NCBI RefSeq assembly: GCF_009762325.1 | Contig: NZ_CP034348.1 | Span: 3,292,501-3,356,500, forward strand | Reading direction: 5' to 3' | DNA: 64,000 nt | Source of the DNA: Roseovarius faecimaris | GTDB lineage: Bacteria; Pseudomonadota; Alphaproteobacteria; Rhodobacterales; Rhodobacteraceae | Part shown: one piece after another, positions 1 through 8,787 of the stretch | Numbering within the stretch: position 1 is the stretch's first letter | How the letters are laid out: each line of letters begins with the position of its first letter | Made by a program: the position numbers and the translations under genes | Notes under the pieces: model-generated | The model's database searches: none | Told to the model about the DNA's origin: nothing | Seen by the model: only the letters and a program-made list of their open reading frames with translations

Positions 1-213
1 CCCATGCTCTTCGCCAAAGATTCCATGGTCCGGCAAATGCTTGCGGAGATAGTCTCGGACGGCGTTCTCCACGGCCCTGTCCGCCTGCGTGACCGGGCTT
101 TCGTCGGATTTGAAATCCACGTCCAGAGGGCGGCGAAAAAACTCGCGCGACATCTCGCTGGCGAATTTTGCGATCTGCTCAGCGTGTTCTTCAAGCGTAA
201 CGGCCCGCACCAT
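1..213 (-). CDS. hisN: Inositol-monophosphatase-family phosphatase, probably histidinol-phosphatase (5' part only)
   Basis: The start codon is at 213 on the minus strand and the gene runs off the left edge, so only the first 71 residues are seen. They show the N-terminal helix of the inositol monophosphatase superfamily, the SPVTQADRAVE block (Asp in the metal and substrate pocket) and the GIFGEEHG block (metal-binding Glu pair). The wording of these blocks is most like HisN-type histidinol-phosphatases, which remove phosphate from L-histidinol phosphate in the cytoplasm. An inositol-phosphatase or 3'(2'),5'-bisphosphate nucleotidase role cannot be excluded without the C-terminal half. A sigma70-like promoter lies just upstream (285-313). 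Confidence 0.75.
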   Translation of the reverse strand, partial: MVRAVTLEEHAEQIAKFASEMSREFFRRPLDVDFKSDESPVTQADRAVENAVRDYLRKHLPDHGIFGEEHG

Positions 214-284
214 TTTCTCCCTCTGATGCCACCGTCACGGCACGAGCCGCGCGGCAGATTAAATTACTCATCTCGCTGATAATC

Positions 285-313
285 CATATCCTTCCGACGC
301 GGGGACGTGTCAA
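285..313 (-). promoter_or_regulatory. Putative sigma70 promoter for the phosphatase gene
   Basis: On the minus strand TTGACA (308-313) is followed after 17 bases by GATATG (285-290), about 70 bases before the start codon at 213. It lies in the AT-rich 214-416 gap, which otherwise holds the end of the neighbouring operon and no gene. Assigned from match and spacing only. Confidence 0.4.
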
Positions 314-416
314 TATATATCCACATATTTACTCATTACCCCCCAATAACCCACAGCACCTAATGCGTCACACCGCCTGTCTGTGCGGATGGAAGGGCTA
401 AAAAACGGTCCACAGA

Positions 417-2864
417 TCAGCATTTCACCCGAGCCATCTTGGGGTCGTATAGCGGGTCCATATGCAGCTCGGCCGTCACGCGTTCTGTCGCCACTTCAAG
501 CTCGTATGTGCCGCTCAGCAGATAATCGTCATCCACCCCATCCGCCCGGCGCACATACCCATAGCCGATGGATTTTCCGACCGTATAGCCATACCCCCCG
601 GAGGTGAGCCAGCCCACGCGCTCGCCGTTGCGATAGATCGTCTCGCGGCCCTGCAAAACAACCTCGGGGGCAACCGTGAAGCCGCAAAGCCGCTTCTTCA
701 CGCCCGCGCTCTTTTGTGCCTCGATGGCCGTGCGCCCCTTGAAGTCGATGTTCTTTCGCAGTTTGACCGCCCAGCCCAGCCCGGCCTCGAGCGGGGTGTG
801 ATCGGGTCCGATATCAGACCCCCAGGCGCGGTAACCCTTCTCAAGCCGCAACGACTCGATCACGCGGTAGCCTGCGTTCCTCAGCCCATGAGCCTCGCCT
901 GCCGATTTCAGCGCGTCATACACGGTCTGCGCATATTCAACCGGCAAATGCAGCTCCCAGCCCAACTCGCCCACATAGGTGACCCGCAGCGCCTGCACCG
1001 GACAACCGGCGATCCCGATCGTGCGGATCGTGCCAAAGGGGAAGGCCTCGTTGGACACATCGTCACGCGTGACCTGTACCAGAACATCCCGCGCTCTGGG
1101 GCCCATCAGCGAAAGCACGGCATTCGAGGATGTGATATCGAAAAGCTGGCAATTCAACCCGTCAGGAATATTGCGGCTGATCCAATTGAAATCATGCGTT
1201 GCGAAACCCGTGCCGGTCACAATGTAGAACTCATCATGTGCCACGCGCCCGACGGTCAGGTCGCACTCGATCCCGCCCTTGTCGTTCAGCATCTGCGTAT
1301 AGGTCAGCGCACCCACGGGTTTTGCCACGTCATTGGCACAGATCCAGTCCAGCGCGGCGCCGGCATCCGGTCCCTTCAGCGCGAACTTGGCAAAGGAGGT
1401 CTGATCCAGAAGCACGGCCGCCTCCCGCGCCGCCTTGTGCTCGCGCCCCACGGCATCAAACCAGTTCTGCCGTCCGAAACTGTACTCATCCTGCGGCAAC
1501 TCACCCAGGCTCAGATCTGCAAACCAGTTGGGCCGTTCCCACCCAAGCTTTTCGCCAAAGCAGGCGCCCTGGGCCTTGAGCGTCTCGTATAGCGGTGACT
1601 TGCGGCAGGGACGGCCAGAAGAATGCTCCTCATATGGCCAGGCCATTGTGTAGTGCTTGCCATAGGCCTCAACCGTACGGGTACGCACCCAGTCCGTGTC
1701 AAAATGCGGACGGCCAAAGCGGCGGATATCGGCGGACCAGAGGTCAAAGGGCGGCTCGCCCTTGTTCACCCATTCCGCCAGCGCCATGCCCGCCCCGCCA
1801 CCGGCGGCAATCCCGAAGGCGTTGAACCCCGCCCCGACATAGAAATTGCGTAGCTCGGGGGCTTCCCCGATGATGAAGTTTCCGTCCGGCGTAAAGCTTT
1901 CAGGACCATTGGTCAGCGTTTTGATACCTGCGGTTTCAAGCGCAGGTACGCGGCCCAGCGCCAGTTCCATGATCTGCTCGAAATGGTCGAAATTGCTGTC
2001 GAGCAGGGAATAATGGAACCCCTGCGGAATGCCATTTACGGCCCAGGGGATCGGGTTCGGCTCGTACCCGCCCATCACCAGCCCCCCGACCTCTTCCTTG
2101 TAATAGGTCAGCCGGTCCGGATCGCGCAGGGTGGGCAGGTTGGCGGGCACGCCCTCGATCGGTTCCGTGACCATATACTGGTGTTCCATCGACACGAGCG
2201 GCACATTGACCCCGAAGCGCTTGGCAAACGCCCGTGTCCATTGCCCGGCGCAACAGATCACCTTTTCGCACTCGACGCGGCCCTGGTCGGTGATCACTGC
2301 ACGGATACGCCCATTCTCGATCTCGATATCGGTAACCTTGGTATCCTCGAAAATCGTCGCCCCTGCCATACGCGCACCCTTGGCCAGCGCCTGGGTGATG
2401 TCTGACGGGTTGGCCTGCCCGTCGGTGGGCATGAAAGCGGCGCCGACGAGGTCGGAGATGTCCATAAGCGGCCACAGCTCCAGCGCCTCCTGTGGCGTCA
2501 GAAGCTCCATCTCCAACCCGAAGGAATGGGCCGTCGTGGCCTGTCGCTTCACTTCGGTCCAGCGTTCCTCGTTGCACGCGAGCCTGAGACCGCCATTCAT
2601 CTTCCAGCCGGTCCCAAGCCCGGTTTCTTCCTCGATCCGGTTATACAGATCCACCGAGTACCCCAGAAGCTGGGTGATATTGGCGTTTGAGCGTAATTGC
2701 CCCACCAGCCCGGCCGCGTGAAAAGTGGTACCGGAGGTCAGCTTCTTGCGTTCCAGCAGCACCGTATCGGTCCAGCCCAGCTTGGCCAGGTGATACGCGG
2801 TCGAGCAGCCGATGATCCCGCCGCCGATGATGACCGCTTTCGCGGTTGAGGGAAGGGTACTCAT
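417..2864 (-). CDS. FAD-dependent dimethylglycine/sarcosine dehydrogenase-type protein with GcvT domain
   Basis: An 815-residue protein with the DMGDH/sarcosine dehydrogenase layout. An N-terminal DAO-type FAD domain has the dinucleotide motif IIGGGIIGCSTAYHL near residues 12-26 and SGTTFHAAG with His49 at the place of the covalent FAD link in this family. An FAO_M linker is followed by a C-terminal GcvT folate-binding domain from about residue 430 (LMGPRAR and GELGWELH blocks). Such enzymes demethylate N-methyl amines and pass the one-carbon unit to tetrahydrofolate. It is the last gene of the betaine-transport operon. A GTG at 2876 would extend it and overlap the kinase stop, but the ATG at 2864 has a GAGG at good spacing and is preferred. 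Exact substrate (dimethylglycine, sarcosine or another methylamine) is inferred only. Confidence 0.85.
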   Translation of the reverse strand: MSTLPSTAKAVIIGGGIIGCSTAYHLAKLGWTDTVLLERKKLTSGTTFHAAGLVGQLRSNANITQLLGYSVDLYNRIEEETGLGTGWKMNGGLRLACNEERWTEVKRQATTAHSFGLEMELLTPQEALELWPLMDISDLVGAAFMPTDGQANPSDITQALAKGARMAGATIFEDTKVTDIEIENGRIRAVITDQGRVECEKVICCAGQWTRAFAKRFGVNVPLVSMEHQYMVTEPIEGVPANLPTLRDPDRLTYYKEEVGGLVMGGYEPNPIPWAVNGIPQGFHYSLLDSNFDHFEQIMELALGRVPALETAGIKTLTNGPESFTPDGNFIIGEAPELRNFYVGAGFNAFGIAAGGGAGMALAEWVNKGEPPFDLWSADIRRFGRPHFDTDWVRTRTVEAYGKHYTMAWPYEEHSSGRPCRKSPLYETLKAQGACFGEKLGWERPNWFADLSLGELPQDEYSFGRQNWFDAVGREHKAAREAAVLLDQTSFAKFALKGPDAGAALDWICANDVAKPVGALTYTQMLNDKGGIECDLTVGRVAHDEFYIVTGTGFATHDFNWISRNIPDGLNCQLFDITSSNAVLSLMGPRARDVLVQVTRDDVSNEAFPFGTIRTIGIAGCPVQALRVTYVGELGWELHLPVEYAQTVYDALKSAGEAHGLRNAGYRVIESLRLEKGYRAWGSDIGPDHTPLEAGLGWAVKLRKNIDFKGRTAIEAQKSAGVKKRLCGFTVAPEVVLQGRETIYRNGERVGWLTSGGYGYTVGKSIGYGYVRRADGVDDDYLLSGTYELEVATERVTAELHMDPLYDPKMARVKC

Positions 2865-2872
2865 CTTGGTCC

Positions 2873-3748
2873 TCACATTTGTTCAAAGTCGGCCATTGCG
2901 GCACGGAAACGCATAAGGTTCTCTTCGGTATACGCGGCATAGTCGAAATCGATCTCGGAGGTCAGTTCCGAGACCATGCTCCACATGGTTTCCCTAAGCA
3001 GTGACGCGCATTTCATCGCCCCGTAACGTTTGCGCAGGGCGTCGGAAACCGGCGCTTCGAAATAGGTTTCAAGCATCCAGTCTTCCTGTTCCGGACTCAG
3101 CCCGTTGTTCGAAGCCAGCCCGCCCAGATCAAACAGAGGAGAGTTGAAACCCGCATAGTCAAAGTCGATCAGCCAAAGCCGTGCGCCATCGTCCAGGAAG
3201 TTCCCGCAAAGCAGGTCATTATGACCAAAGACCATCTCGAAGGGTCCGGTTGCGCGTTCCAATCTGTTGCCGATCGCAACAAGCTCTGCGAGCTTCGTCA
3301 AATGGCTGCTTTCGCGTGCGGTCAGCGTCGCGGCATAGTCGCGGATGACATGGAATACCCAGAAAACCAGGACCGGCCCGCGCAGATATTGCGGCACCTC
3401 GCGGTGACAGCGAATGACCAGGTCCAGCGCCTTTGGCAGATACACCTCTGAACGCACATCCTCTTCCGTCAGTGTCCGGCTGTCGATGTAATCCAGTACA
3501 GTGATGCCATCCTCGGCATAGACCACCTCCGGCGAGATACCGGCGGCATGGGCCGCACGGCTCGCAGCCAGTTCGTTAAACCGCATGACCTGATGCAGCG
3601 GGATATCATCACCCAAACGCACCACGTATTTGCGCTCTGCGTCTTTCACCAGGTAGTTCACATTGGTGATCCCGCCGGTCAGGGGGGTGGCTTCTATCTC
3701 ACCCTGCCAGAGCGGGAGATCTCGAAGGCGTTGAGGGATGTCAGCCAT
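2873..3748 (-). CDS. Choline-kinase/aminoglycoside-phosphotransferase-like kinase
   Basis: A 291-residue cytoplasmic kinase of the APH/choline kinase family. The N-lobe has a nucleotide-binding loop (TGGITNVNYLV, about residues 21-31) and the lysine-equivalent strand (KYVVRLG). The C-lobe has the catalytic Brenner-type motif GHNDLLCGNFL and the metal-binding LIDFDYAGFN. These are the usual choline/ethanolamine kinase signatures. It sits between the fused permease (stop-to-start gap 2 bases) and the dehydrogenase gene, so it is probably translated from the same mRNA. A kinase in a betaine-type uptake and demethylation operon suggests that an imported amino-alcohol is phosphorylated, but the substrate is unknown. 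The ATG at 3748 is preferred over an upstream extension that would run inside the permease gene. Confidence 0.8.
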   Translation of the reverse strand: MADIPQRLRDLPLWQGEIEATPLTGGITNVNYLVKDAERKYVVRLGDDIPLHQVMRFNELAASRAAHAAGISPEVVYAEDGITVLDYIDSRTLTEEDVRSEVYLPKALDLVIRCHREVPQYLRGPVLVFWVFHVIRDYAATLTARESSHLTKLAELVAIGNRLERATGPFEMVFGHNDLLCGNFLDDGARLWLIDFDYAGFNSPLFDLGGLASNNGLSPEQEDWMLETYFEAPVSDALRKRYGAMKCASLLRETMWSMVSELTSEIDFDYAAYTEENLMRFRAAMADFEQM

Positions 3749-3750
3749 GG

Positions 3751-5745
3751 TCAGCTCTCCAATCCGAAACGAATACGTGCGCGCCGGGCACCGGCATTCA
3801 CAAGCCGGTCGGCGATGATGGCGATAAAGGCGATGGCAAGCCCGGCGACGAGCCCCCGGCCGGTGTCGGCCTTGGTGAGCGCGATATACACCTCCTGGCC
3901 CAGGTCGCGGGTACCGACAAGTGCCGTGATCACGAGCATCGAGAGCGCCAGCATGATCGTCTGATTGATGCCGAGCAAGATCTCGGGCAGCGCCATGGGC
4001 ATACGGATCAGGCGCAGGAGTTGCGCCTTCGTGCACCCCGAAACGATCCCCGCCTCGATCAGGTCATGGCTGACCGATCGGATGCCATGCGCCGCATAGC
4101 GCACCGCCGGAGCAAGAGCATAGAGCACGATGGCAATCATCGCGGTGAAATCCCCGACCCGGAACAGCATCACCACCGGGATGAGATAGACAAAACTCGG
4201 CAAGGTCTGGAGCGTGTCTATGAATAGATTGATGACCGCGCCCGCTCGCCTGTTGAGCGCCGCGAGCACGCCCAGCGGCACACCGATCAGCGTCGCCAGG
4301 ATCACCGACGCGCCGCAGAGATAGACCGTCACCATCGCCTTGGCCCAGAGCCCGGAGAGCAGGATCAGCCCCGACATCACCGCGCACATGACCCCCAGCC
4401 GCCAACCGCCCGCAGACCAGCCTATCAGCGTGAGCATGGCAATTGCCCAGGGCCAGGGAATGCCCAGCAATGTCTTCTTGATGGGCAGCATGAACCAGGT
4501 CAGAAAGAAGAGCTTGACCGCCTCGAACGCATCGAAAAAGTTGACGTTGAGATATTTCACCAGATCGTCCCAGAACGCCCCGGTGGTGATGGTCTGGCCC
4601 TCCGGGTATTCCAGCAGCGCGGGGACAAAACGCCCCAGACCCCAGGTCAGAACCAGCAGCACAATCACCGTCACGGTCCGCTTGTGTCGCGCAAGCCATT
4701 TGCCGTCGCTCTGGTGATGCACCTGCCCGGTGCGCTCGGCAAAAGCCTGGCTCAACCGGTCCACGGCTATAGCCAGTACAACGATGGCGGTCCCGGCCTC
4801 GAATCCGGCGCCGATATCCAGCCGCCGCAACGCCGAAAGCACATCGAAACCGAGCCCTCCGGCCCCGATCATCGAGGCGATGATCACCATGTTCAGCGTG
4901 AGCATGATCACCTGGTTGACGCCGACCATCAGGCTTGGCAGCGCCGATGGCACCAGCACGCGCCACATGAGCTGTCGCTTCGTGGTGCCAACCATCTTGC
5001 CGAACTCGCGGATTTCCGGATCCACAGCCTTGAGCGCCAATATGGTGACCCGTACCATCGGCGGGGTGGCATAGATGATCGTCGCCACAAGCGCCGCGAC
5101 CGGACCGAACCCGAACATGAACAGGATCGGCACCAGATAGGCAAAGATAGGGATCGTCTGCATCAGGTCGAGGACAGGCGTTACCACTCTTTCAAACCAC
5201 GGGTTCCGATAGGCCCATATCCCAACGATCAGCCCGCCGCCCGCGCCAATGGGCACTGCGATCAGTACTGAGGCAAGCGTCACCATCGCGCTGTCCCATT
5301 GTCCGAAAATGGCGAGATAGACAAAACACGCCCCCACCAGCGCTGCGAGCCCCCAATCGCGGCAATATTGCCCGAGCGCGGCGACGGCGGCGGTGACGGC
5401 GATCCAGCTCATTGCCGGCAGATAGGTCACGGCCTCATCGCCCCGGCCGCTGACAAAGCCGGTCGACAGAAGCGCCAGCACCAGCTGATACGGCTGGTTG
5501 ATGAGCCAGGCGATGGCCCGCGTGACATCGGTGAATGAAACCGGGCCGATGCGCGCGTCTTCCACCAGCCAGTTCATCCCCTGAGAGATGCTCGTTTTGA
5601 ATGGCACCGTCCAGGCAGAGGGAAACTTCACCAGCCAGCGTGCATCAAGCGCCTTGGCAAGCTCACTGCCGAACTGGCCCAGAACGACCGTTCCAAGCAC
5701 AAGGGTCAGGATAAGCACACGGCGTCTTTGCAGCACCGGGGTCAT
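3751..5745 (-). CDS. proW: Glycine betaine/proline-type ABC transporter, fused double permease
   Basis: A 664-residue inner-membrane protein built from two BPD_transp_1 (ProW/OpuAB) permease modules in tandem, each with about five or six hydrophobic segments and an EAA-type loop that contacts the ATPase (around residues 250-275 and 560-590). Each module has the family's DLMQTIPIFAYL or DTLQTLPSFVYL segment, showing that they are duplicated. A single fused chain instead of a homodimer is a known variant in this transporter class. The start overlaps the ATPase stop by 4 bases (ATGA), so the two are translationally coupled. It forms the pore of the ProXWV-like importer; quaternary amine osmolytes are the expected substrates. 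Confidence 0.9.
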   Translation of the reverse strand: MTPVLQRRRVLILTLVLGTVVLGQFGSELAKALDARWLVKFPSAWTVPFKTSISQGMNWLVEDARIGPVSFTDVTRAIAWLINQPYQLVLALLSTGFVSGRGDEAVTYLPAMSWIAVTAAVAALGQYCRDWGLAALVGACFVYLAIFGQWDSAMVTLASVLIAVPIGAGGGLIVGIWAYRNPWFERVVTPVLDLMQTIPIFAYLVPILFMFGFGPVAALVATIIYATPPMVRVTILALKAVDPEIREFGKMVGTTKRQLMWRVLVPSALPSLMVGVNQVIMLTLNMVIIASMIGAGGLGFDVLSALRRLDIGAGFEAGTAIVVLAIAVDRLSQAFAERTGQVHHQSDGKWLARHKRTVTVIVLLVLTWGLGRFVPALLEYPEGQTITTGAFWDDLVKYLNVNFFDAFEAVKLFFLTWFMLPIKKTLLGIPWPWAIAMLTLIGWSAGGWRLGVMCAVMSGLILLSGLWAKAMVTVYLCGASVILATLIGVPLGVLAALNRRAGAVINLFIDTLQTLPSFVYLIPVVMLFRVGDFTAMIAIVLYALAPAVRYAAHGIRSVSHDLIEAGIVSGCTKAQLLRLIRMPMALPEILLGINQTIMLALSMLVITALVGTRDLGQEVYIALTKADTGRGLVAGLAIAFIAIIADRLVNAGARRARIRFGLES

Positions 5746-6764
5746 ATCCCGCCCCCGTTGGCAAACAGCACATGCGCAATGGATTTGCGATCGACATGAC
5801 CAACGATCCGGCCCTGGTCATCCGCCACCGGGATAGGCCCATCCGCCGCAATAATTCTCTCGGCAACATCCGCCACAGGTGTCTTGAGAGCAACGGGCTC
5901 GCCCTCACCGCCGGGCCCAGAGGTCATGACACCCCCGATGGTAAGCACCTTGGAGCGCGGGATGTGCTTGGTGAACTCGGCGACATAATCCGTTGCGGGG
6001 TGCATGACCAGCTCTTCGGGGGTCGCGATCTGGATCACCTCGCCATCCTTCATAATGGCGATGCGGTCAGCAAGGCGGACCGCTTCCTCGAAGTCATGGG
6101 TAATGAAAACGATGGTCTTGTGCAGCCGTGCCTGAAGACGCAGAAACTCATCCTGCATTTCCCGCCGGATAAGCGGGTCCAGCGCCGAGAAGGGCTCATC
6201 AAGGAACCAGATGTCTGGTTCGGTCACAAGCGACCGCGCAATACCGACCCTCTGCTGCTGCCCCCCGCTCAGCTCTCGCGGAAAATAATCCTCGCGCCCT
6301 TTCAGCCCCACCAGTTCCACCACCTCGCGCGCACGCGCCTCGGCTTCGCCCCTGGGCACCGCCTGCACGGTCAGCGGGAACATCGCGTTCTGCAAAACGC
6401 TCAGATGCGGGAGCAGCGCAAAATGCTGAAACACCATGCCCATCTTGTGCCGTCTGATCTCGATCATCTCGGCCTCGCTGGCCTGCAGCAGGTTGATGTC
6501 GTCAAACAGAACCTCGCCCGCGGTCGGCTCGATCAGCCGCGACAGGCAACGCACAAGAGTAGACTTGCCAGAGCCCGACAAGCCCATGATCACGAAAATT
6601 TCGCCCTCGTAGATCTCCAGACAGGCATCCCGGACAGCCCCGATCAGCCCTGCTTTGGCCAGGGCTTCGCCGCTCGGCGGGCGATCCTGTTTGAGAAACG
6701 TTTCGGCATGTGGGCCATAGAGTTTCCACACGTTCCGGCACAAGATCTTTGTCTTGGGGGTCAT
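5742..6764 (-). CDS. proV: Glycine betaine/proline-type ABC transporter ATP-binding protein
   Basis: A 340-residue ATPase subunit of the ProV/OpuAA group. It has Walker A (GLSGSGKST, about residues 62-70), the Q-loop, the signature LSGGQQQRVG, Walker B LDEPFSALDP and the switch His in FITHDFEEA. The C-terminal part after about residue 270 resembles a CBS-type sensor region, as in osmotically controlled members of this family, although only one CBS-like unit is clear. It powers the fused permease encoded next, whose start overlaps its stop. The gap to the binding-protein gene upstream is 75 bases. Confidence 0.92.
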   Translation of the reverse strand: MTPKTKILCRNVWKLYGPHAETFLKQDRPPSGEALAKAGLIGAVRDACLEIYEGEIFVIMGLSGSGKSTLVRCLSRLIEPTAGEVLFDDINLLQASEAEMIEIRRHKMGMVFQHFALLPHLSVLQNAMFPLTVQAVPRGEAEARAREVVELVGLKGREDYFPRELSGGQQQRVGIARSLVTEPDIWFLDEPFSALDPLIRREMQDEFLRLQARLHKTIVFITHDFEEAVRLADRIAIMKDGEVIQIATPEELVMHPATDYVAEFTKHIPRSKVLTIGGVMTSGPGGEGEPVALKTPVADVAERIIAADGPIPVADDQGRIVGHVDRKSIAHVLFANGGGI

Positions 6765-6839
6765 CGGGCCATCCAGGGGAAGGGTCTTGAAAGCACCGGG
6801 CGGGTCGGCAGAGCCAGGCCCCGCCCGGGCAGGGAGAAC

Positions 6840-7784
6840 TCAGTCTGCAATCCAGGCCGACCAGCGGTCCTTGTTCTCGCTCATCCAGTCCGCGACCACC
6901 GTATCGATATCGACACCGTCCAGGTCGGCGCGCCCGACCATGGCGCTCATTTCCTCGTTGGTGATCGTGTAATCCTCGATGATGTCATAAGCGCCGGGCC
7001 ATTTCTCCTGAAGGCCGGACCACGCAGCTTTCCAGATCGGGCCACGCGGCTTGCCGCAATCATAGGCCATGTTCGGATTGATGCCCCAGGACGGATCGGA
7101 ATAGCACTCCGGCGTATAGGCCGGGAACTCGACAAACTCGCCTTCATATTTCGCAGGGGCCCAGTGCGGGACATACACCCAGAGAATGACGGGATCTTCG
7201 CGCTGATAGGCCGATTCCAGCTCGGCAAAAAGCGCGGCATCGGTTCCGGCATGAACCACTTCAAAGTCCAGCTCCAGCGCCTCTACCCGCTCGTCGTCAA
7301 AGCCGCCCCAGGTCACCGGTCCGCCCACATAGCGCCCGTTCGGAGATGTCTCGGCCGTGGCGAACTCCTCGGCACAGTCCTTCAGCGCCTCCCAGTTGGG
7401 AAGGCCCGGGCACCGATCCTTCATGTAAAGCGGATACCACCATTCCTCGATGGCCTGGAGCCCGGTCTCACCAACATTGACGACCTTGCCGGTTGCCACG
7501 GCTTCATCCAGCGCCTCGCGGCCTGTGGTTTCCCAGATTTCCATCGCCAGGTGCAAATCGCCCGATTTGAGCCCCGCGAATTGCGCGATGTAATCGGCCT
7601 GCACATATTCGACGTAGTATCCCGCCTCTTCCAGGATGCTGCCCATGATCTTCGTGTTGATCAGCTGGCCGGACCAGTCATGAAGCGTCAGCTTTATCGG
7701 ATCAGTTGAATCGGCCGCTGATACCGCGTTGCCCCCAACCGCCGCTGTCAGAGCTATCAAGCTCACTTTCAACATTTTATTCAT
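6840..7784 (-). CDS. proX: Glycine betaine/choline-type ABC transporter substrate-binding protein
   Basis: A 314-residue periplasmic protein of the OpuAC/ProX family, with an N-terminal signal peptide (about residues 1-23, cleavage near VSAAD). Aromatic residues typical of cation-pi cages for trimethylammonium groups stand out: LHDWSGQ, EIWETTG, EEWWYPLY and WVYVPHW. This supports a quaternary amine ligand but does not separate betaine, choline, proline betaine or carnitine. It is the first gene of the operon, and the ATG at 7784 has a strong GGGAGG ribosome-binding site. The 7785-8008 region between it and the DeoR regulator should hold both promoters. Confidence 0.88.
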   Translation of the reverse strand: MNKMLKVSLIALTAAVGGNAVSAADSTDPIKLTLHDWSGQLINTKIMGSILEEAGYYVEYVQADYIAQFAGLKSGDLHLAMEIWETTGREALDEAVATGKVVNVGETGLQAIEEWWYPLYMKDRCPGLPNWEALKDCAEEFATAETSPNGRYVGGPVTWGGFDDERVEALELDFEVVHAGTDAALFAELESAYQREDPVILWVYVPHWAPAKYEGEFVEFPAYTPECYSDPSWGINPNMAYDCGKPRGPIWKAAWSGLQEKWPGAYDIIEDYTITNEEMSAMVGRADLDGVDIDTVVADWMSENKDRWSAWIAD

Positions 7785-8008
7785 TGTTCAACCTCCCAAT
7801 AATGTGGCTTTTTGTTGGTATTTTGATCTCTGTATGTGAAATTCTGCGATCGGCCTGCCTTTATGTCAAGAATAATCAAATTTCGCACCTCAAAATCGGA
7901 TATTAAGCCTAAATTAGAGGCGTAAAGCTGGATATTTCGCAGCATTTTATTGCTTTATGTGGCTTTGATTGCTAAGAACGCCAGACGCACCCGAGCAGGC
8001 AGAGTTTC
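7785..8008. promoter_or_regulatory. Divergent promoter region with repeated ATTTCGCA motif
   Basis: This AT-rich 224-base gap separates the ABC operon (minus) from the DeoR gene (plus). The decamers ATTTCGCACC (7880-7889) and ATTTCGCAGC (7934-7943) form a direct repeat 54 bases apart, about five helical turns. DeoR-family repressors often bind repeated short sites at two positions and loop the DNA, so these are candidate operators for the adjacent regulator. No gene is seen in the gap. Confidence 0.35.
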
Positions 8009-8785
8009 ATGAATCACATCACGACCAATCAACGCGAAGAGGAAATTCTACGGGCCCTGCGGCGAACCGGCGGGTCTTGTCGCATCAGCTATCTGGCGAA
8101 AGAGCTGGAGGTGACGAATGAAACGATCAGGCGCAATATCCGCAGTCTCGAAGAAAAGAGGATCGTACGGAAGGTGCATGGCGGGGTTCACCTGGTCGAC
8201 GACTTGAACGAGCCGACCTTCCGGAACCGGCTCGAAAGCAAGGCGGATTCCAAAGAGGTGCTCGCCAAAGCCGTTGCCGAGACGATCAACGACGGCGACA
8301 GTGTCTTTCTCGATATCGGCTCGACCACGGCCTATGTGGCGCTTGCACTTCAGGACCACAGCAATCTTTTCGTGGTGACCAACTCCGCCTTTGTGGCCAG
8401 CACACTCGCCACCAGAAACAACAACCGGGTGTTCATGGCGGGCGGAGAACTGCGGCCGCATGACGGCGGGGCGTTCGGGGTTGAGGCCCATGACCTCATT
8501 CGTCGGCTCAATGTGCGCTTCGCAATCCTGTCCGTCGGCGCAATCAATGCCGAATTCGGGCTCATGCTCCACGACCTGCAAGAGGCAAATCTCGCGCAGA
8601 TCGCGATGGACAACGCCCAGGTCTGCGTGGTGGTCGCTGACAGCGAAAAACTGGGCAAAAGGGCGCCTGTCGTGCTGGAAAAGCTATCTCAGATAGATCT
8701 GCTGTTCACCGACAAGACACCGCCACAGGACATCCGCCGCCTTCTGGAAAGCAATGAGATTGAAATCGTGGTGAGCGAGCGCTGA
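8009..8785 (+). CDS. DeoR/GlpR-family transcriptional regulator
   Basis: A 258-residue DNA-binding protein. The N-terminal winged helix (about residues 5-60, with ISYLAKELEVTNETIRRNI as recognition region and KVHGGVHLVDD as linker) matches the DeoR family. The rest is a DeoRC sensor domain with DGDSVFLDIGSTTAYVALAL and VVTNSAFVA, the sugar-phosphate-isomerase-like fold that usually senses a phosphorylated metabolite. It is divergent from the ABC/kinase/dehydrogenase operon and is its likely repressor. Its stop lies 2 bases from the end of the convergent serine dehydratase gene. A phosphorylated product of the neighbouring kinase is an attractive but unproved effector. Confidence 0.88.
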   Translation: MNHITTNQREEEILRALRRTGGSCRISYLAKELEVTNETIRRNIRSLEEKRIVRKVHGGVHLVDDLNEPTFRNRLESKADSKEVLAKAVAETINDGDSVFLDIGSTTAYVALALQDHSNLFVVTNSAFVASTLATRNNNRVFMAGGELRPHDGGAFGVEAHDLIRRLNVRFAILSVGAINAEFGLMLHDLQEANLAQIAMDNAQVCVVVADSEKLGKRAPVVLEKLSQIDLLFTDKTPPQDIRRLLESNEIEIVVSER

Positions 8786-8787
8786 GC

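Noticed and set aside
5772..7709. Long plus-strand open frame (645 codons) opposite proV and proX
   Set aside because: Both minus-strand genes are complete and typical; the antisense product has no recognisable domain.
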